A stretch of DNA of 64,000 nucleotides from assembly GCF_029223485.1 (NCBI RefSeq), contig NZ_JARHTP010000001.1, positions 496,001 through 560,000 on the forward strand, in the 5' to 3' direction. How positions within the stretch are numbered: the first letter of the stretch is position 1; each line of letters starts with the position of its first letter. Under the pieces are notes generated by a model. It ran no database searches. It was given only the letters and a program-made list of their open reading frames with translations, and was not told the DNA's origin. Shown piece after piece: positions 8,938 to 17,898 of the stretch. The stretch comes from Streptomyces coacervatus (lineage in GTDB: Bacteria; Actinomycetota; Actinomycetes; Streptomycetales; Streptomycetaceae). A program made the position numbers and the translations under genes.

Positions 8938-8991
8938 GGGTCCGACTCCTGTCCGAGTAGGTCGCTTGAGCGTTGTTCTGTGTGTGCCGTG

Positions 8992-9033
8992 GCCCGTCGC
9001 GGCCGCTCCCCAGTAGGAGAAGTCGCGACGGGC
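8992..9033 (-). terminator. Hairpin after the MFS gene
   Basis: GCCCGTCGCG at 8992-9001 pairs perfectly with CGCGACGGGC at 9024-9033, giving a 10-base GC-rich stem with a 22-base loop about 60 bases downstream of the MFS stop. There is no U-run, which is common for terminators in high-GC actinobacteria. Confidence 0.5.
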
Positions 9034-9093
9034 ACTCCGGCCGTCCTGGCCGACTTGTCACTCATGTCCCGGCGCCGGTGTGTTCGCCGGGCA

Positions 9094-10803
9094 TCAGCCG
9101 TCGAGGGTGTGCGGGTCGTCGTCGAGATGGGTCTCGCCCACACCACCGCGCGCACCCACCAGGGTGAGTGCCGCCGCCACGAGGGCAGCCACGCCACCGA
9201 GCACGTACGCGTGGGAGTAACTGTGGCTGAGAGCGTGGAAGGCGACGTCCTTGAGCGGGTTGAAGGGCACGACGTGACCATCGGGCGTGGTGATGCTGGC
9301 CGGCACGGAGTTGGCGCCCAGCGGGCCCGAGGCCACGGCGTGAACTGCCGCCTCGAGCTGCGGTTTCTGATCCGCGGGAGCATGGGCCGCGGAGGCCTGG
9401 AAAGCCGCGTAGGCCTTGCTCAGGCCGGGATCGCCGGCCACGTTGCGGGCGATCTCCTTGGCGGCCTGGCCCAGCGCGACGGCACCCGTGATCGCGGGGC
9501 CGAGGGCGAACCCGAGGTCACGGAACGTGCTCGTGGCACCGCTTGCCATGCCGGCGAGGTGGTTGGGCAACGAGTTGACCGCGACCGCGCTCATGGCGGC
9601 GAAGGCGAGTCCCGAACCGACGCCGGCGAGGATCAGAGGACCGACGATGGCGCCCAGAGCGCGGTCGCTCGCCGGAACGCCGGCGAACCACAGCCCGCCT
9701 ACGCCGATGAAGACCAGGCCGGTGAAGAGCACCCACCGGGGGTTGTAGCGCTCCAGCAGCCTGGAAGTGAGGGGCAGCAGTACCAGGCCGATGCCTCCGA
9801 AGAAGAGGTAGGCGACGGAGCTCTTCAGCGGGCTGAACCCCTGGATGGTGGTGAGGCGGATACTGGTGGAGTACATGATCGCCAGGAAGCCGAACATACC
9901 GATCACGGTGACCGCCGAGTTCACGGCGAACGCCCGGTTCTTGAAGGCGCTCAGGAGAAGCAGCGGCGCGGCCACGCGACCCTCCGCGAAGACGAACAGC
10001 ACGAGGAAGACGGCCGCGAGGACGAACGCGATGACGATCTGCGGGCTCCCCCAACCGCTTTCGGGGCCCTGGATCACGGCGTACAGCAGAGCGAACAGGC
10101 CGAGCGCGGCGGTGATCTGCCCCGGCCAGTCGATGGACCGGCCCTCGGGTGACGCCGAGTTCTGGGCGAGGGCGAGCGACAGGACCACGCTCACCACGGC
10201 GATGACAAGGACACCGACGTAGGCCCAGCGCCAGTTCGCGTTCCCGGCCCATCCGGTGTGGATCTTGGCGGCGACGCCTGCCAGCAGCGGCCCGAGGAAG
10301 CCGCCGACCGAAAGCGCCGAGGCCCAGACCGCCACGCCGCGCGCGCGGGTGGCGGTGGTGTGCGTGCCGGCGGCCACCATGGCGAGGCTCGTCGGGAAGA
10401 TCGCCGCGGCCCCGATGCCGTTGAGGACCTGGGCCAGGATCAGCAACGTCACCCGGGTGCCGGTCGAGGATCCCTCTCCCGGCACCAGGACCGCGAGAGT
10501 CGAGCCCACGACGATGAGCGCGGCGCCCCCGATGAGCAGGCGCTTGCGGCCGAAGAGGTCACCGAACACGCCGAAGCCCAGTTCCAACGCGGCGACGGGA
10601 ATGAAGAAGGCGTCGACGATCCACGTCAGCTGGGCCGAGGTCGGCGTGAGGTCCTGCTGGATCAGCCCGGTGATGAGCGAGGGGACGGAAAGGGCTATCT
10701 GCGAGAGGCACACGGCGAGCACCACCGCGGCGAGCGTGCCCGAGCTCAGGGTGTATCTGCCACCCTCTCCCTCTTTCGCACCGGGTGTTTCGATCTGAAC
10801 CAT
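9094..10803 (-). CDS. MFS transporter, DHA2-like
   Basis: 569 residues with about 14 hydrophobic segments. The conserved loop 2-3 motif appears as GDLFGRKRLL, and the early segment LTWIVDAFFIPVAALELGFGVFGDLFG is typical of the DHA2 drug-resistance group. A long soluble insert (about residues 440-530) precedes the last membrane segment. In this setting it may import an aromatic acid or export a toxic intermediate; DHA2 proteins are usually proton-coupled exporters. Divergent from the SDR gene at 11143, with an IclR-like site between. Confidence 0.85.
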   Translation of the reverse strand: MVQIETPGAKEGEGGRYTLSSGTLAAVVLAVCLSQIALSVPSLITGLIQQDLTPTSAQLTWIVDAFFIPVAALELGFGVFGDLFGRKRLLIGGAALIVVGSTLAVLVPGEGSSTGTRVTLLILAQVLNGIGAAAIFPTSLAMVAAGTHTTATRARGVAVWASALSVGGFLGPLLAGVAAKIHTGWAGNANWRWAYVGVLVIAVVSVVLSLALAQNSASPEGRSIDWPGQITAALGLFALLYAVIQGPESGWGSPQIVIAFVLAAVFLVLFVFAEGRVAAPLLLLSAFKNRAFAVNSAVTVIGMFGFLAIMYSTSIRLTTIQGFSPLKSSVAYLFFGGIGLVLLPLTSRLLERYNPRWVLFTGLVFIGVGGLWFAGVPASDRALGAIVGPLILAGVGSGLAFAAMSAVAVNSLPNHLAGMASGATSTFRDLGFALGPAITGAVALGQAAKEIARNVAGDPGLSKAYAAFQASAAHAPADQKPQLEAAVHAVASGPLGANSVPASITTPDGHVVPFNPLKDVAFHALSHSYSHAYVLGGVAALVAAALTLVGARGGVGETHLDDDPHTLDG

Positions 10804-11037
10804 GGACGACTCCTTGCGCGCAAAAGCTCTGCCTTCGGAACCGACGTTCGCCGCCGGACCTTGCTGCGGGTGCTTGTCTCTCGGCGCTCGGCCATCCCGG
10901 CAGCACCGCTGCCGAACCGGCCCTGTGCCCTCGCGGAGCTCCGCCGCGTGGCTCTTCGGTCAAACCTGAACCAGGACGCACGGCACGGTGACCAACCAGC
11001 GAGTAGCGACAAGGTAGGAAGTGACCCCCGTCACGCT

Positions 11038-11060
11038 CAATGGACATGTTCATTGGACGG
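11038..11060. promoter_or_regulatory. IclR-type operator-like palindrome between MFS and SDR
   Basis: CAATGGACATGTTCATTG at 11038-11055 is a near-perfect 18-base palindrome (8 of 9 pairs). ATGTTCATTGGACGG at 11046-11060 repeats the motif at 5174 and 7654. It lies in a 339-base divergent gap (10804-11142) that otherwise shows no gene. Confidence 0.5.
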
Positions 11061-11142
11061 ACAAGCCACCCCCCGTCGACGGCGTCGATGCGCACCATCC
11101 AGGAACGAGACCGTTCGAGCGCTGGCCGAGGAGAGATGCGTC

Positions 11143-11889
11143 ATGGCTGGGAGACTGACCGGCAAGACCGCCGTCGTGACCGGAGGCAGTAGGGGGATCG
11201 GACAGGAGATCGCCCGCAGGCTCGCGTCGGAGGGCGCGGACATCGCGGTCGCGGACGTCGATCCGGCCGACGGGACGCGGACACTCGTAGAGGAGACCGG
11301 ACGACGATTCCTCAGCGACAAGGTCGACATCTCCGACGCCGACGCGATCCACGGGTTCGCCGCGCGGGTCCGCGACGAACTCGGTCCCGTCGACATCCTG
11401 GTGAACAACGCGGCCGTGGTTCTGCTGGCCGACTTCGACCACGTGACCTACGACGAGTGGCGTCGCACCTTCGCCGTCAACGTGGACGGCCCCTTCCTGA
11501 CCGCCAAGGCGTTCCTGCCGCACCTGAAGGAGTCCGGGGCGGGCCGGATCATCAACATCACCTCGTCCAGCTACTGGACCGCGCCGCCGCCCTTCGTCTC
11601 CTACATCTCAGCCAAGGGCGCCCTGAACGGATTCACCTCCGTCCTGGCCACCGGCCTCGGCGCCCACAACATCACCGTGAACGGCGTCGCCGCGGGTCTC
11701 GTCCGGACGGCCGCCGCCGTGGAGAACACGGACGAGTCCTTCTTCGAGCAGGCCGTGCAAGGGCAGAACATCAAGCGGGTGCAGATGCCGTCCGACGTCT
11801 CGGGCGTCGTGGCGTTCCTCGCCTCCGACGACGCCGCGTTCATCACCGGGCAGCTCATCGTCACGGACGGGGGCAGCACACGCCGCTAG
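11143..11889 (+). CDS. Short-chain dehydrogenase/reductase
   Basis: 248 residues starting MAGRLTGKTAVVTGGSRGIG; the ATG at 11143 has GAGGAGAG upstream, so the longer upstream frame is not used. Motifs in order: TGGSRGIG, NNAAV, catalytic Ser in NITSSSYW, YISAK, and the final VTDGGSTRR. A FabG-like size and layout point to an NAD(P)-dependent alcohol or ketone oxidoreductase. The divergent MFS gene and the shared operator suggest the two are induced together. The stop codon abuts the left end of the MITE. Confidence 0.88.
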   Translation: MAGRLTGKTAVVTGGSRGIGQEIARRLASEGADIAVADVDPADGTRTLVEETGRRFLSDKVDISDADAIHGFAARVRDELGPVDILVNNAAVVLLADFDHVTYDEWRRTFAVNVDGPFLTAKAFLPHLKESGAGRIINITSSSYWTAPPPFVSYISAKGALNGFTSVLATGLGAHNITVNGVAAGLVRTAAAVENTDESFFEQAVQGQNIKRVQMPSDVSGVVAFLASDDAAFITGQLIVTDGGSTRR

Positions 11890-11891
11890 GT

Positions 11892-12102
11892 CGTGTCCGC
11901 AAAGTCCCGTCGTCCGCCCGGAGGGCGGGCCCTGCGGCATCCGGTGCGTGCTCTGGGGGTCCCCCCGGCCGCAGGCTGGGGGAGGCCGGGCGGAAGTCCT
12001 CGTACTGGACGTACGTGGGCTTTCGCCCGGTGCGGCGAGAGCACGTGCCGGGCGTCGCAGGGCTGGGGGCACCCCCTCTTGGGGAGGGACTTTGCGGACA
12101 CG
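11892..12102. mobile_element. MITE-like element with 17-base terminal inverted repeats
   Basis: CGTGTCCGCAAAGTCCC (11892-11908) is repeated exactly in inverted orientation as GGGACTTTGCGGACACG (12086-12102), enclosing 211 bases without a coding frame. The interior has further complementary tracts (GGGGGTCCCCCC, GGGGGCACCCCC). Short non-coding elements with ends of this kind are common in Streptomyces and are probably moved by an IS5-like transposase, though that family is inference. No clear target duplication is visible. It begins three bases after the SDR stop codon and may act as that gene's terminator. The rest of the gap (12103-12366) shows nothing convincing. Confidence 0.65.
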
Positions 12103-12366
12103 GCCCAGGCCTCCGCGACGGGCTCGCCGGTTGCCTGTCCGCCGAGGTGCTCGTCACCCGGCGAACTGCCCGAGAGCATGGGCGGATCGGGCGCGGCGTG
12201 ACAGCTAGGTCATCCCGCGCCCGCCGATGCGGTAGAGCTGCCTGAGCGGCCTCTCGAAGAGGAGCGGGCATCGGTCCGCGCTGACCGGATTCCCTGGAGG
12301 GGGGTCGGTTCGCGAGAGCGGACGGTCCGGCCGACAGCTACGGGCCCATTGACGCGTCGGACATCA

Positions 12367-12871
12367 TCAGCCGCCTGTCCGGTCCTCCGAGACGTCGGTC
12401 CACGACCGGAACACGGCGGCCTGACCGTGGTGTGAGCCGTCGGCGTCCACCAGGTGCCACATCGTGACGTCTTCTGTCCAGCATCTCCGGCCGGACTTGG
12501 CGGTCCTCAGGCCGCGGCAGCCGGACGCGTACCCGCGCTCCGTCACCGATCGCACGAACCCCGCCCAGTCGCTCTGTCCTCCCGGAGCCGCGGACAGCCG
12601 GGACGGAAACCGCACGAACTCCTGCCGGGTGTACTCGAACACCTCTGGGCGGTCGTGGTCGCGCAGGTGAAGATCGGATCCGCGCAGGTGTCGTGCGCGA
12701 GCAGTCCGAACGGTGCGTCCTCGTAGAGCCGGCGGGCCGTCTCGCCGTCGTGCGAAGGACCGGACGGCCACAACGGAGCGCCGGTCAACTGCTGGTAGCT
12801 CGATACGAAAGCCGCGCGGAGGCGACGTCGTGGTGGGAGACCGCAGTCATCGATGTGGGCCTCTCATCCGC
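12367..12871 (-). pseudogene. Frameshifted MEKHLA-domain protein remnant
   Basis: Read on the minus strand, the pieces SSYQQLTGAPLWP and RRLYEDAPFGLLAHDTCADPIFT in one frame continue as PEVFEYTRQEFVRFPSRLSAAP...WHLVDADGSHHGQAAVFRSW in another. Together these resemble the PAS-like MEKHLA domain found in plants and bacteria. A start (MTAVSHHDVASARL) sits in a third frame. At least one, and probably two, frameshifts interrupt it, so it looks like a decayed gene. The function of the family is poorly known. Sequencing error is possible but would have to be multiple. Confidence 0.5.
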
Positions 12872-12989
12872 CCCTGCGGCTACACGGAACCGAGGCATTC
12901 GCACACAGGTGCTGAATGCCTCGGCCGGACACAAACCGCTCCGTCGATACGATCATCGCCGCGACCAGGAGTTGTCCTGGGGGAGGCGG

Positions 12990-13430
12990 TCAGCCCTGAC
13001 GGCCCTCCAGGGGGAGGAATCGCCGAAAGGCGGGGACGGCGACAGCCGCGACGACGAAGTGCATGACCATCAGGGCGATGACGGCCCCCCAGCTGGTGCC
13101 GGGCTTGCTGTCGGAGGCGCCGACGAGAATGTCAGGGACGAGGCTGACGAGGACGATGACGGGTACGAGGGTGCGCAGCAGACCGGCGGGACGTGCCGAG
13201 CGGGCGCGGACGATCGCCCAGGCGGCGGCGCCGACCAGGACCCCGAAGACGGTGAGGGGCGCGTAGGCGGTGAGGTGGAGCGGCTGGAAGTCGTCCGAGG
13301 CGCCGGCCGCGCGTGCGGTCACGGCGACGACGGCGTTGAGCGCGGTGGCGACGACTGCGGTCCCGACCAGACCGCCGGCGATGGCCAGGCCGTTGGGGCG
13401 GGCGGAACGGGTGGCGAGCTGTCCGCTCAT
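12990..13430 (-). CDS. Small integral membrane protein (DUF6069-like)
   Basis: 146 residues with four predicted membrane helices: LAIAGGLVGTAVVATALNAVV, LTAYAPLTVFGVLVGAAAW, LLRTLVPVIVLVSLVPDIL and AVIALMVMHFVVAAVAV. The ATG at 13430 is preceded by GGAGAACACC. It lies 50 bases after the NAD(P)-binding gene on the same strand, so the two form an operon divergent from a MarR gene. Proteins of this shape often accompany NmrA-like genes in Streptomyces. No enzymatic motif is visible. Confidence 0.7.
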   Translation of the reverse strand: MSGQLATRSARPNGLAIAGGLVGTAVVATALNAVVAVTARAAGASDDFQPLHLTAYAPLTVFGVLVGAAAWAIVRARSARPAGLLRTLVPVIVLVSLVPDILVGASDSKPGTSWGAVIALMVMHFVVAAVAVPAFRRFLPLEGRQG

Positions 13431-13480
13431 GGTGTTCTCCGAATCAGAACAGGGTGATGTGACGAAAGGGGGAAGGAGGC

Positions 13481-14092
13481 TCAGCCGGCGATGGCGACGG
13501 AGCGGCGGCTGGTGGAGACGTCCGTGACGGCGGCCAGCATCCAGGCGGCCACATCGGCGCGGCTGACGGTGTCGCCCATGCGCAGGGTGGCCCCGGCCGG
13601 GAGGGGCTTGGCGCCACCGGTGGAGGGTCCGTTGGTGAGGCGGACGGCGTGGACGATCGTCCAGTCGAGGTTGCTGGCGCGGAGCGCGTCCTCGGCCGCG
13701 GACTTGTCCTTGACCATCGCCTTCATCGCCAGGCCTGCCATGGCCTTGGCCGGGCCGCTGAGCCGATCGTGCAGAACGGCGAACGACGAGAGGTACACCA
13801 GGCGGCTGACGCCGGTGTTGGTCGCACCGGCGATGACCGCGCGCGTCGCGTCGGTGATGACGGTTCCCCCGCCGGCTCCGAGGGCGCTGATCACCGCGTC
13901 CACGCCCACCATGGCCTGCGTGACGTCGCCGGCGTCCGTGGCCTGGCCGGAGACGACGTCGAGTCCGGGCCGGGCGGCGTCCAGTTTCTGGGGGGAGCGG
14001 ACCAGGGCGCGCACGGTGTGACCGGCCGCCAGAGCCTGGTCGACGACCAGACGGCCGGTGGCGCCGGTGGCGCCGAGAACGAGCAGCTTCAC
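13481..14092 (-). CDS. NmrA-like NAD(P)-binding protein
   Basis: 203 residues. N-terminal Rossmann motif LLVLGATGATGRLVVDQAL with the GxxGxxG spacing of atypical SDRs, then VDAVISALGAGGG and RLVYLSSFAV, and a C-terminal substrate region (LDWTIVHAVRLTNGP). It lacks the Tyr-x3-Lys catalytic pair, as in NmrA/HSCARG redox-sensing proteins, and may act as a sensor or a flavin/quinone reductase. Divergent from the MarR gene, with three operator-like sites in the gap, it is probably MarR-repressed with the membrane protein downstream. Confidence 0.78.
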   Translation of the reverse strand: MKLLVLGATGATGRLVVDQALAAGHTVRALVRSPQKLDAARPGLDVVSGQATDAGDVTQAMVGVDAVISALGAGGGTVITDATRAVIAGATNTGVSRLVYLSSFAVLHDRLSGPAKAMAGLAMKAMVKDKSAAEDALRASNLDWTIVHAVRLTNGPSTGGAKPLPAGATLRMGDTVSRADVAAWMLAAVTDVSTSRRSVAIAG

Positions 14093-14137
14093 GACGGTCT
14101 CCTACGGAGTTCGCTGCTCGGCACAGACCCGGGCAGT

Positions 14138-14223
14138 CACTTAAGCATTGAAGTGAAATGTAGCGTGCTATGACTTCAAGCATCAAGTGATCTCGGTCCG
14201 TCTTTCGCTTCAAGTGTGAAGTG
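14138..14223. promoter_or_regulatory. Three MarR operator-like palindromes
   Basis: The 147-base divergent gap holds three copies of CACTT-N5-TTGAAG: CACTTAAGCATTGAAGTG at 14138-14155, and on the opposite strand at 14174-14189 and 14208-14223 (read on + as CTTCAAGCATCAAGTG and CTTCAAGTGTGAAGTG). Spacing is about 34-36 bases, close to whole helical turns. The last copy covers the region just before the GTG start of the MarR gene. Such arrays usually mediate autorepression plus repression of the divergent operon. Confidence 0.65.
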
Positions 14224-14239
14224 ACGGTAGATTGGGGGC

Positions 14240-14749
14240 GTGACAAAGATCCCGGCCGAAGAGGGCCCCCGATGGCTCGATGAGCAGGAACGACGCGCGT
14301 GGCTCAGCCTGGTCGGCATCATGCTGCGCCTGGAGAGCGCCCTCGACGCACAACTACGGTCGGCAGGGCTGAACTACTTCGACTACGGCGTGCTGGCGGC
14401 TCTGTCGGAGTCGCCGGAGCGGACGCTGCGCATGAGCGTGCTCGCCTCCTACGCCGAGGGCTCGCTCTCCCGCCTGTCCCAGGTCGTCGCCCGTCTCGAA
14501 CGCAAGGGATACGTGCACCGCAGCTCCGACCCCACCGACGGCCGGTACACCCTGGCGGCCCTGACCGAGGAAGGGTACGAGACGGTGCTCGCCGTCGCTC
14601 CGGGGCATGTCCAGGAGGTCAGACGGCTGGTCTTCGACCCCCTGACCAAGGCCCAGGTCCGCCACCTCACCGACATCGGGCAGCGCATTCTGCACGCCAT
14701 CGACCCCGACCACCCCGGCGGCGACCACGGCTTCATCCCCGGGCGCTGA
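14240..14749 (+). CDS. MarR family transcriptional regulator
   Basis: 169 residues from a GTG start preceded by a G-rich tract. The winged helix includes LNYFDYGVLAALSES, LRMSVLASYAEGSLSRLSQVVARLERKGYV and the wing DPTDGRYTLAALTEEG, matching MarR proteins that dimerise through their end helices. Three palindromes in the upstream gap are the probable target. Proteins of this family respond to phenolic compounds or oxidants, consistent with an NmrA-like partner and the nearby EmrB exporter. Confidence 0.88.
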   Translation: MTKIPAEEGPRWLDEQERRAWLSLVGIMLRLESALDAQLRSAGLNYFDYGVLAALSESPERTLRMSVLASYAEGSLSRLSQVVARLERKGYVHRSSDPTDGRYTLAALTEEGYETVLAVAPGHVQEVRRLVFDPLTKAQVRHLTDIGQRILHAIDPDHPGGDHGFIPGR

Positions 14750-14752
14750 ACA

Positions 14753-14778
14753 CCACCGGGCTTCGCGCCCCCCGGTGG
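14753..14778 (+). terminator. Hairpin after the MarR gene
   Basis: CCACCGGG (14753-14760) pairs with CCCGGTGG (14771-14778) around a 10-base loop, starting three bases after the MarR stop codon. A GC stem without a U-run, as usual for this kind of genome. Confidence 0.6.
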
Positions 14779-15115
14779 CCGGCGGCGCCGCTCAGACGTC
14801 CGTCGACGACCAGCCACGGGTCGTCCGTGCCGAGATTCTCCGGTCAGGACCTCGTCCGTGCCGTCCTGCGTTCGCCCATGACAGCGGGCGCCGCCGCTGT
14901 CCTCTTCGCTTCCCATCAGGGTGGCACCGCAGTGCAGTTCGACACCGGCAGCCAGGTGATTTCCGCGCACAGGAGAGTGTGGATCTCCGGCTGGTGGAAC
15001 AGGACCTCGTCGTGCCACGCCTGGGGCCCCAACTGCCCTGTCGCCGCGTCGGCGACATGCGCAAGCTGCCCCCGGAGAGCGCCTTGGCCCTGGGAGCAGC
15101 TTGCGTGGTCGGGAC
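14779..15115. other. Gap between MarR and exporter genes
   Basis: 337 bases between convergent genes. The minus strand holds an open stretch ending ...HTLLCAEITWLPVSN, which reads like the tail of some protein, but I find no start and no recognisable family. It may be a decayed fragment; otherwise nothing is seen. Confidence 0.3.
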
Positions 15116-16624
15116 TCACATGTGGATGACCGGTGCCGCGTCCGGGTCTTGCGCGGGGACGCCTCGGCGGTAGAGGAGGGCGCTGATGACCAGGCCCGCG
15201 GCGAAGAAGGCGCCGGACCACCAGTAGGCGGTGGAGTAGCCCTCCAGGCCGGCGTGGGCGATGACCATCGGGTCCTTGGCGTCGCGGCCGTCGAGGTAGT
15301 TGGTGACGGCGGTGGTGGAGAGGGTGTTGAGGAGGGCGGTACCGAGGGAACCGCCGACCTGCTGCATGGTGTTGACGGCGGCGGAGGCCACGCCGGCATC
15401 CTCGGCACCCACGCCGGCGACGGCCAGGCTCATGGCGGGGGGCATCACCAGACCGAGGCCGAGGCCCGCGATCACCAGCGGGGGCAGGACGTCGGTGGTG
15501 TAGGTGCTGTTGAGGTCGAGGGTGGTGAGCCAGACCATGCCGGCGGCGGCCAGTCCCATGCCCAGCGGCACGACCGGCTTGGGGCCGATGCGGGGGATGA
15601 GGACGGTGGTGGCGAGGGTGGAGGCGAGCATGAGACCGGCGACCATGGGCAGGAAGGCCAGGCCGGTCTTGACGGGGGTGTAGCCCAGGCTCTGCTGGAG
15701 GTAGTAGGTGAGGAAGAGGAAGACACCGAACATGCCGGCGCCGCTGATCAGCACCGAGACGAAGGAGGCGCCACGGTTGCGGTCGAGCAGGACGCGCAGC
15801 GGCAGCAGGGGGTGGGTGGAGCGGGTCTGCCACCAGGTGAACGCGGCGAGCAGGATGCCACCGGCCAGCAGATAACCCCAGGTCTGTACCGAACTCCAGT
15901 CGTGGCTCTCGGCGTTGGAGAAGCCGTAGACGAGGCAGAACAGGCCGCCGCCGACGAGGAGCGCGCCGGGGATGTCGAGGGTGGCGGTCCTGTCGCGGGT
16001 GGTGCGCTTGAGCAGGAGCGCTCCGCCGACGAAGGCGACGGCGGCGAAGACGAGGTTGACGTAGAGGGTCCAGCGCCAGTCGAGGTGCTCGGTCAGCAGG
16101 CCCCCGAGCAGCAGGCCGATGGCTCCGCCGGCGCCGGCGATGGCGCCGTAGACACCGAAGGCCTTGGCGCGTTCCTTGGCGTCGGTGAAGGTCACGGTGA
16201 GCAGGGACAGGGCGGCGGGGGCGAGCAGGGCGCCGAAGACGCCCTGTGCGGCGCGGGCGGTGACCAGCATCTCGAAGCTGGTGGCGGCGCCGCCGAGGGC
16301 GGAGGCACCGGCGAAGCCGACCAGGCCGACGAGGAAGGTCATCTTGCGGCCGAACAGGTCGGCTATCCGGCCGCCGAGCAGGAGCAGGCTGCCGAAGGCG
16401 AGGGCGTAGGCGGTGACAACCCACTGCCGGTTGCCGTCGGAGAAGCCCAGGTCCTTCTGCGCCGAGGGCAGGGCGATGTTCACGATGGTCGCGTCCAGGA
16501 CGACCATGAGCTGGGCCACGCCTATGACGGCGAGGATCCACCAGCGGTGACGCGGCGGTGCGTCAGAGGGAGGGAGCATGGACACGGTGGCCGTGTCCGA
16601 CGCGGGGGCTGATCCATGGGACAT
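15116..16624 (-). CDS. MFS drug exporter, EmrB/QacA (DHA2) type
   Basis: 502 residues with 14 predicted membrane segments. Family signatures: VLDATIVNIALPSAQKDL in helix 1, GRIADLFGRKMTFLVG in loop 2-3, and motif C-like GAIAGAGGAIGLLLGGLL in helix 5. ATG at 16624. These are proton-coupled exporters of hydrophobic drugs and phenolics. It is followed on the same strand, 113 bases away, by the MpaB-like gene's stretch, but transcribed after it. Likely protects the cell from aromatic intermediates; the direct substrate is unknown. Confidence 0.9.
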   Translation of the reverse strand: MSHGSAPASDTATVSMLPPSDAPPRHRWWILAVIGVAQLMVVLDATIVNIALPSAQKDLGFSDGNRQWVVTAYALAFGSLLLLGGRIADLFGRKMTFLVGLVGFAGASALGGAATSFEMLVTARAAQGVFGALLAPAALSLLTVTFTDAKERAKAFGVYGAIAGAGGAIGLLLGGLLTEHLDWRWTLYVNLVFAAVAFVGGALLLKRTTRDRTATLDIPGALLVGGGLFCLVYGFSNAESHDWSSVQTWGYLLAGGILLAAFTWWQTRSTHPLLPLRVLLDRNRGASFVSVLISGAGMFGVFLFLTYYLQQSLGYTPVKTGLAFLPMVAGLMLASTLATTVLIPRIGPKPVVPLGMGLAAAGMVWLTTLDLNSTYTTDVLPPLVIAGLGLGLVMPPAMSLAVAGVGAEDAGVASAAVNTMQQVGGSLGTALLNTLSTTAVTNYLDGRDAKDPMVIAHAGLEGYSTAYWWSGAFFAAGLVISALLYRRGVPAQDPDAAPVIHM

Positions 16625-16737
16625 GACGAAACTCCTGAAGAGAGAGGAGGGGGAACAGTTGAACGGTGCGGGACGGCTGCGTCGTCGGAGCTCGTCATGG
16701 GCTGGGCCGTGGTGGCCGGCAAGGAGGGGAAGGTGAA

Positions 16738-17898
16738 TCAGGCCGCCCGGACGCCCGTGTGATCACCTTCCGTGGCTTTGCGGCACGAGCGGGCGCGAGG
16801 AGGGAGGGCCGCCTTGAGGTGCGGCGCGGGCTCCGCCAGTGCTCGGCGGCGGGCTTCTTGGGCCGAGGCGGGGGAGTAGGTCTGCCAGTAGCGGGCCTGG
16901 CGGTTGAGCCGGCTGATCAGGGGGATGAGATCGGTCGCGGGCGGGACGACAGGGATACCCAGGTGATCCCCCCACTCCTCTCCGAAGGTCCGCCGGAGCA
17001 CGCTGTGGATGAGGTGGCGCAGCTGCTCCTCGGACAGCCCGACGCCCGGTGCGCCGGCCATCGCGCGGGCCTGTGCACCGATCATGGCCGAGGCCAGGGT
17101 CGCCGAGTTCTCGTCGGGCGCGGGCGTCGTGAAGTCCAGCAGGTCCAGCAGCCGGCACGCGCCGGCGTGGTCACCGACGTCCTGGTGGAGGCGCTCGTCG
17201 AGTCCCAGGAGATGGGCGACGTACGACCAGTACTGATAGAGGTAGTGCTCCTCCTCCGGGCTCATGCCGATGCCGACGGCATCGAGGGCCCGGAAGGCGG
17301 TGAAGGTGAATCCGAGCCACGTACGGGCCATGTCGAGCTGGCCGATCGGCAGGCCCTCGGCGCCCCGGTCCCAGTCCTCGACGGCGTCGGCCCGCATCCG
17401 GGCATGGCGCAACCGGACCTCGACGGTGGCCAGGTAGCCGGGCCGTCCGCGGAGCAGCCCTCCCGGCCGGACGGTCTGCCGTGCCCATACACCGCTCTCC
17501 GCGAGCCGACGCGCAGCCATGTCCGTCGTACCGCCCGTCCGGACCAGCTGTCGTGCGGTGGCAGGAGAGGCGTAGGAGTGCGCGAGCGCACTGGTCAGCG
17601 AGCAGAGCTGGAACCACATCGGGGGCACGGACAGGCTCGCGACATCGCCGCGATGGAGCATCAAGGGGTCGACCCAGGAAGGGGGCGTTTCCAGTTGACG
17701 CAGCAGCGCGGCTACGGCCGTGGGGGGCTCCGGGTCCAGGCTTGCCAGGCCGTTCCTGAGGCCCGCGTCGAGAGCGCGCCGCGCCTGTGCGCCGTGTTGG
17801 TCCAGTTCGGCGACGACGGCATCGGCGAGGGGATCCCCGGCGGCGATCAGCGTCACCACGTGGTCGGGGGCCTTTCGGAGCGGGGGGTGTGCGGTCAT
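16738..17898 (-). CDS. MpaB/DUF2236-type oxygenase (latex-clearing-protein-like)
   Basis: 386 residues. Matches the DUF2236 family (fungal MpaB, rubber oxygenase Lcp), heme proteins that cleave isoprenoid double bonds with O2. Visible family features are the histidine in RLRHARMR near residue 170, the PPMWFQLCSLTSALAHSYASPATARQL helix pair and MARTWLGFTFTAFRAL. ATG at 17898 is chosen because the extra upstream residues are low-complexity and cross the operator. Divergent from the TetR at 18164, whose doubled operator lies in the gap, so probably repressed by it. The true substrate is unknown. Confidence 0.75.
   Translation of the reverse strand: MTAHPPLRKAPDHVVTLIAAGDPLADAVVAELDQHGAQARRALDAGLRNGLASLDPEPPTAVAALLRQLETPPSWVDPLMLHRGDVASLSVPPMWFQLCSLTSALAHSYASPATARQLVRTGGTTDMAARRLAESGVWARQTVRPGGLLRGRPGYLATVEVRLRHARMRADAVEDWDRGAEGLPIGQLDMARTWLGFTFTAFRALDAVGIGMSPEEEHYLYQYWSYVAHLLGLDERLHQDVGDHAGACRLLDLLDFTTPAPDENSATLASAMIGAQARAMAGAPGVGLSEEQLRHLIHSVLRRTFGEEWGDHLGIPVVPPATDLIPLISRLNRQARYWQTYSPASAQEARRRALAEPAPHLKAALPPRARSCRKATEGDHTGVRAA

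Noticed and set aside
12367..12771. Intact 134-residue protein
   Set aside because: Its first 45 residues are arginine-rich shadow sequence; the true N-terminal part of the domain is in another frame, so it is listed as a pseudogene.
14916..15115. Minus-strand open stretch ending in ...HTLLCAEITWLPVSN as a gene
   Set aside because: No start codon, ribosome site or recognised family; it extends antiparallel into the frame shadow of the exporter gene.
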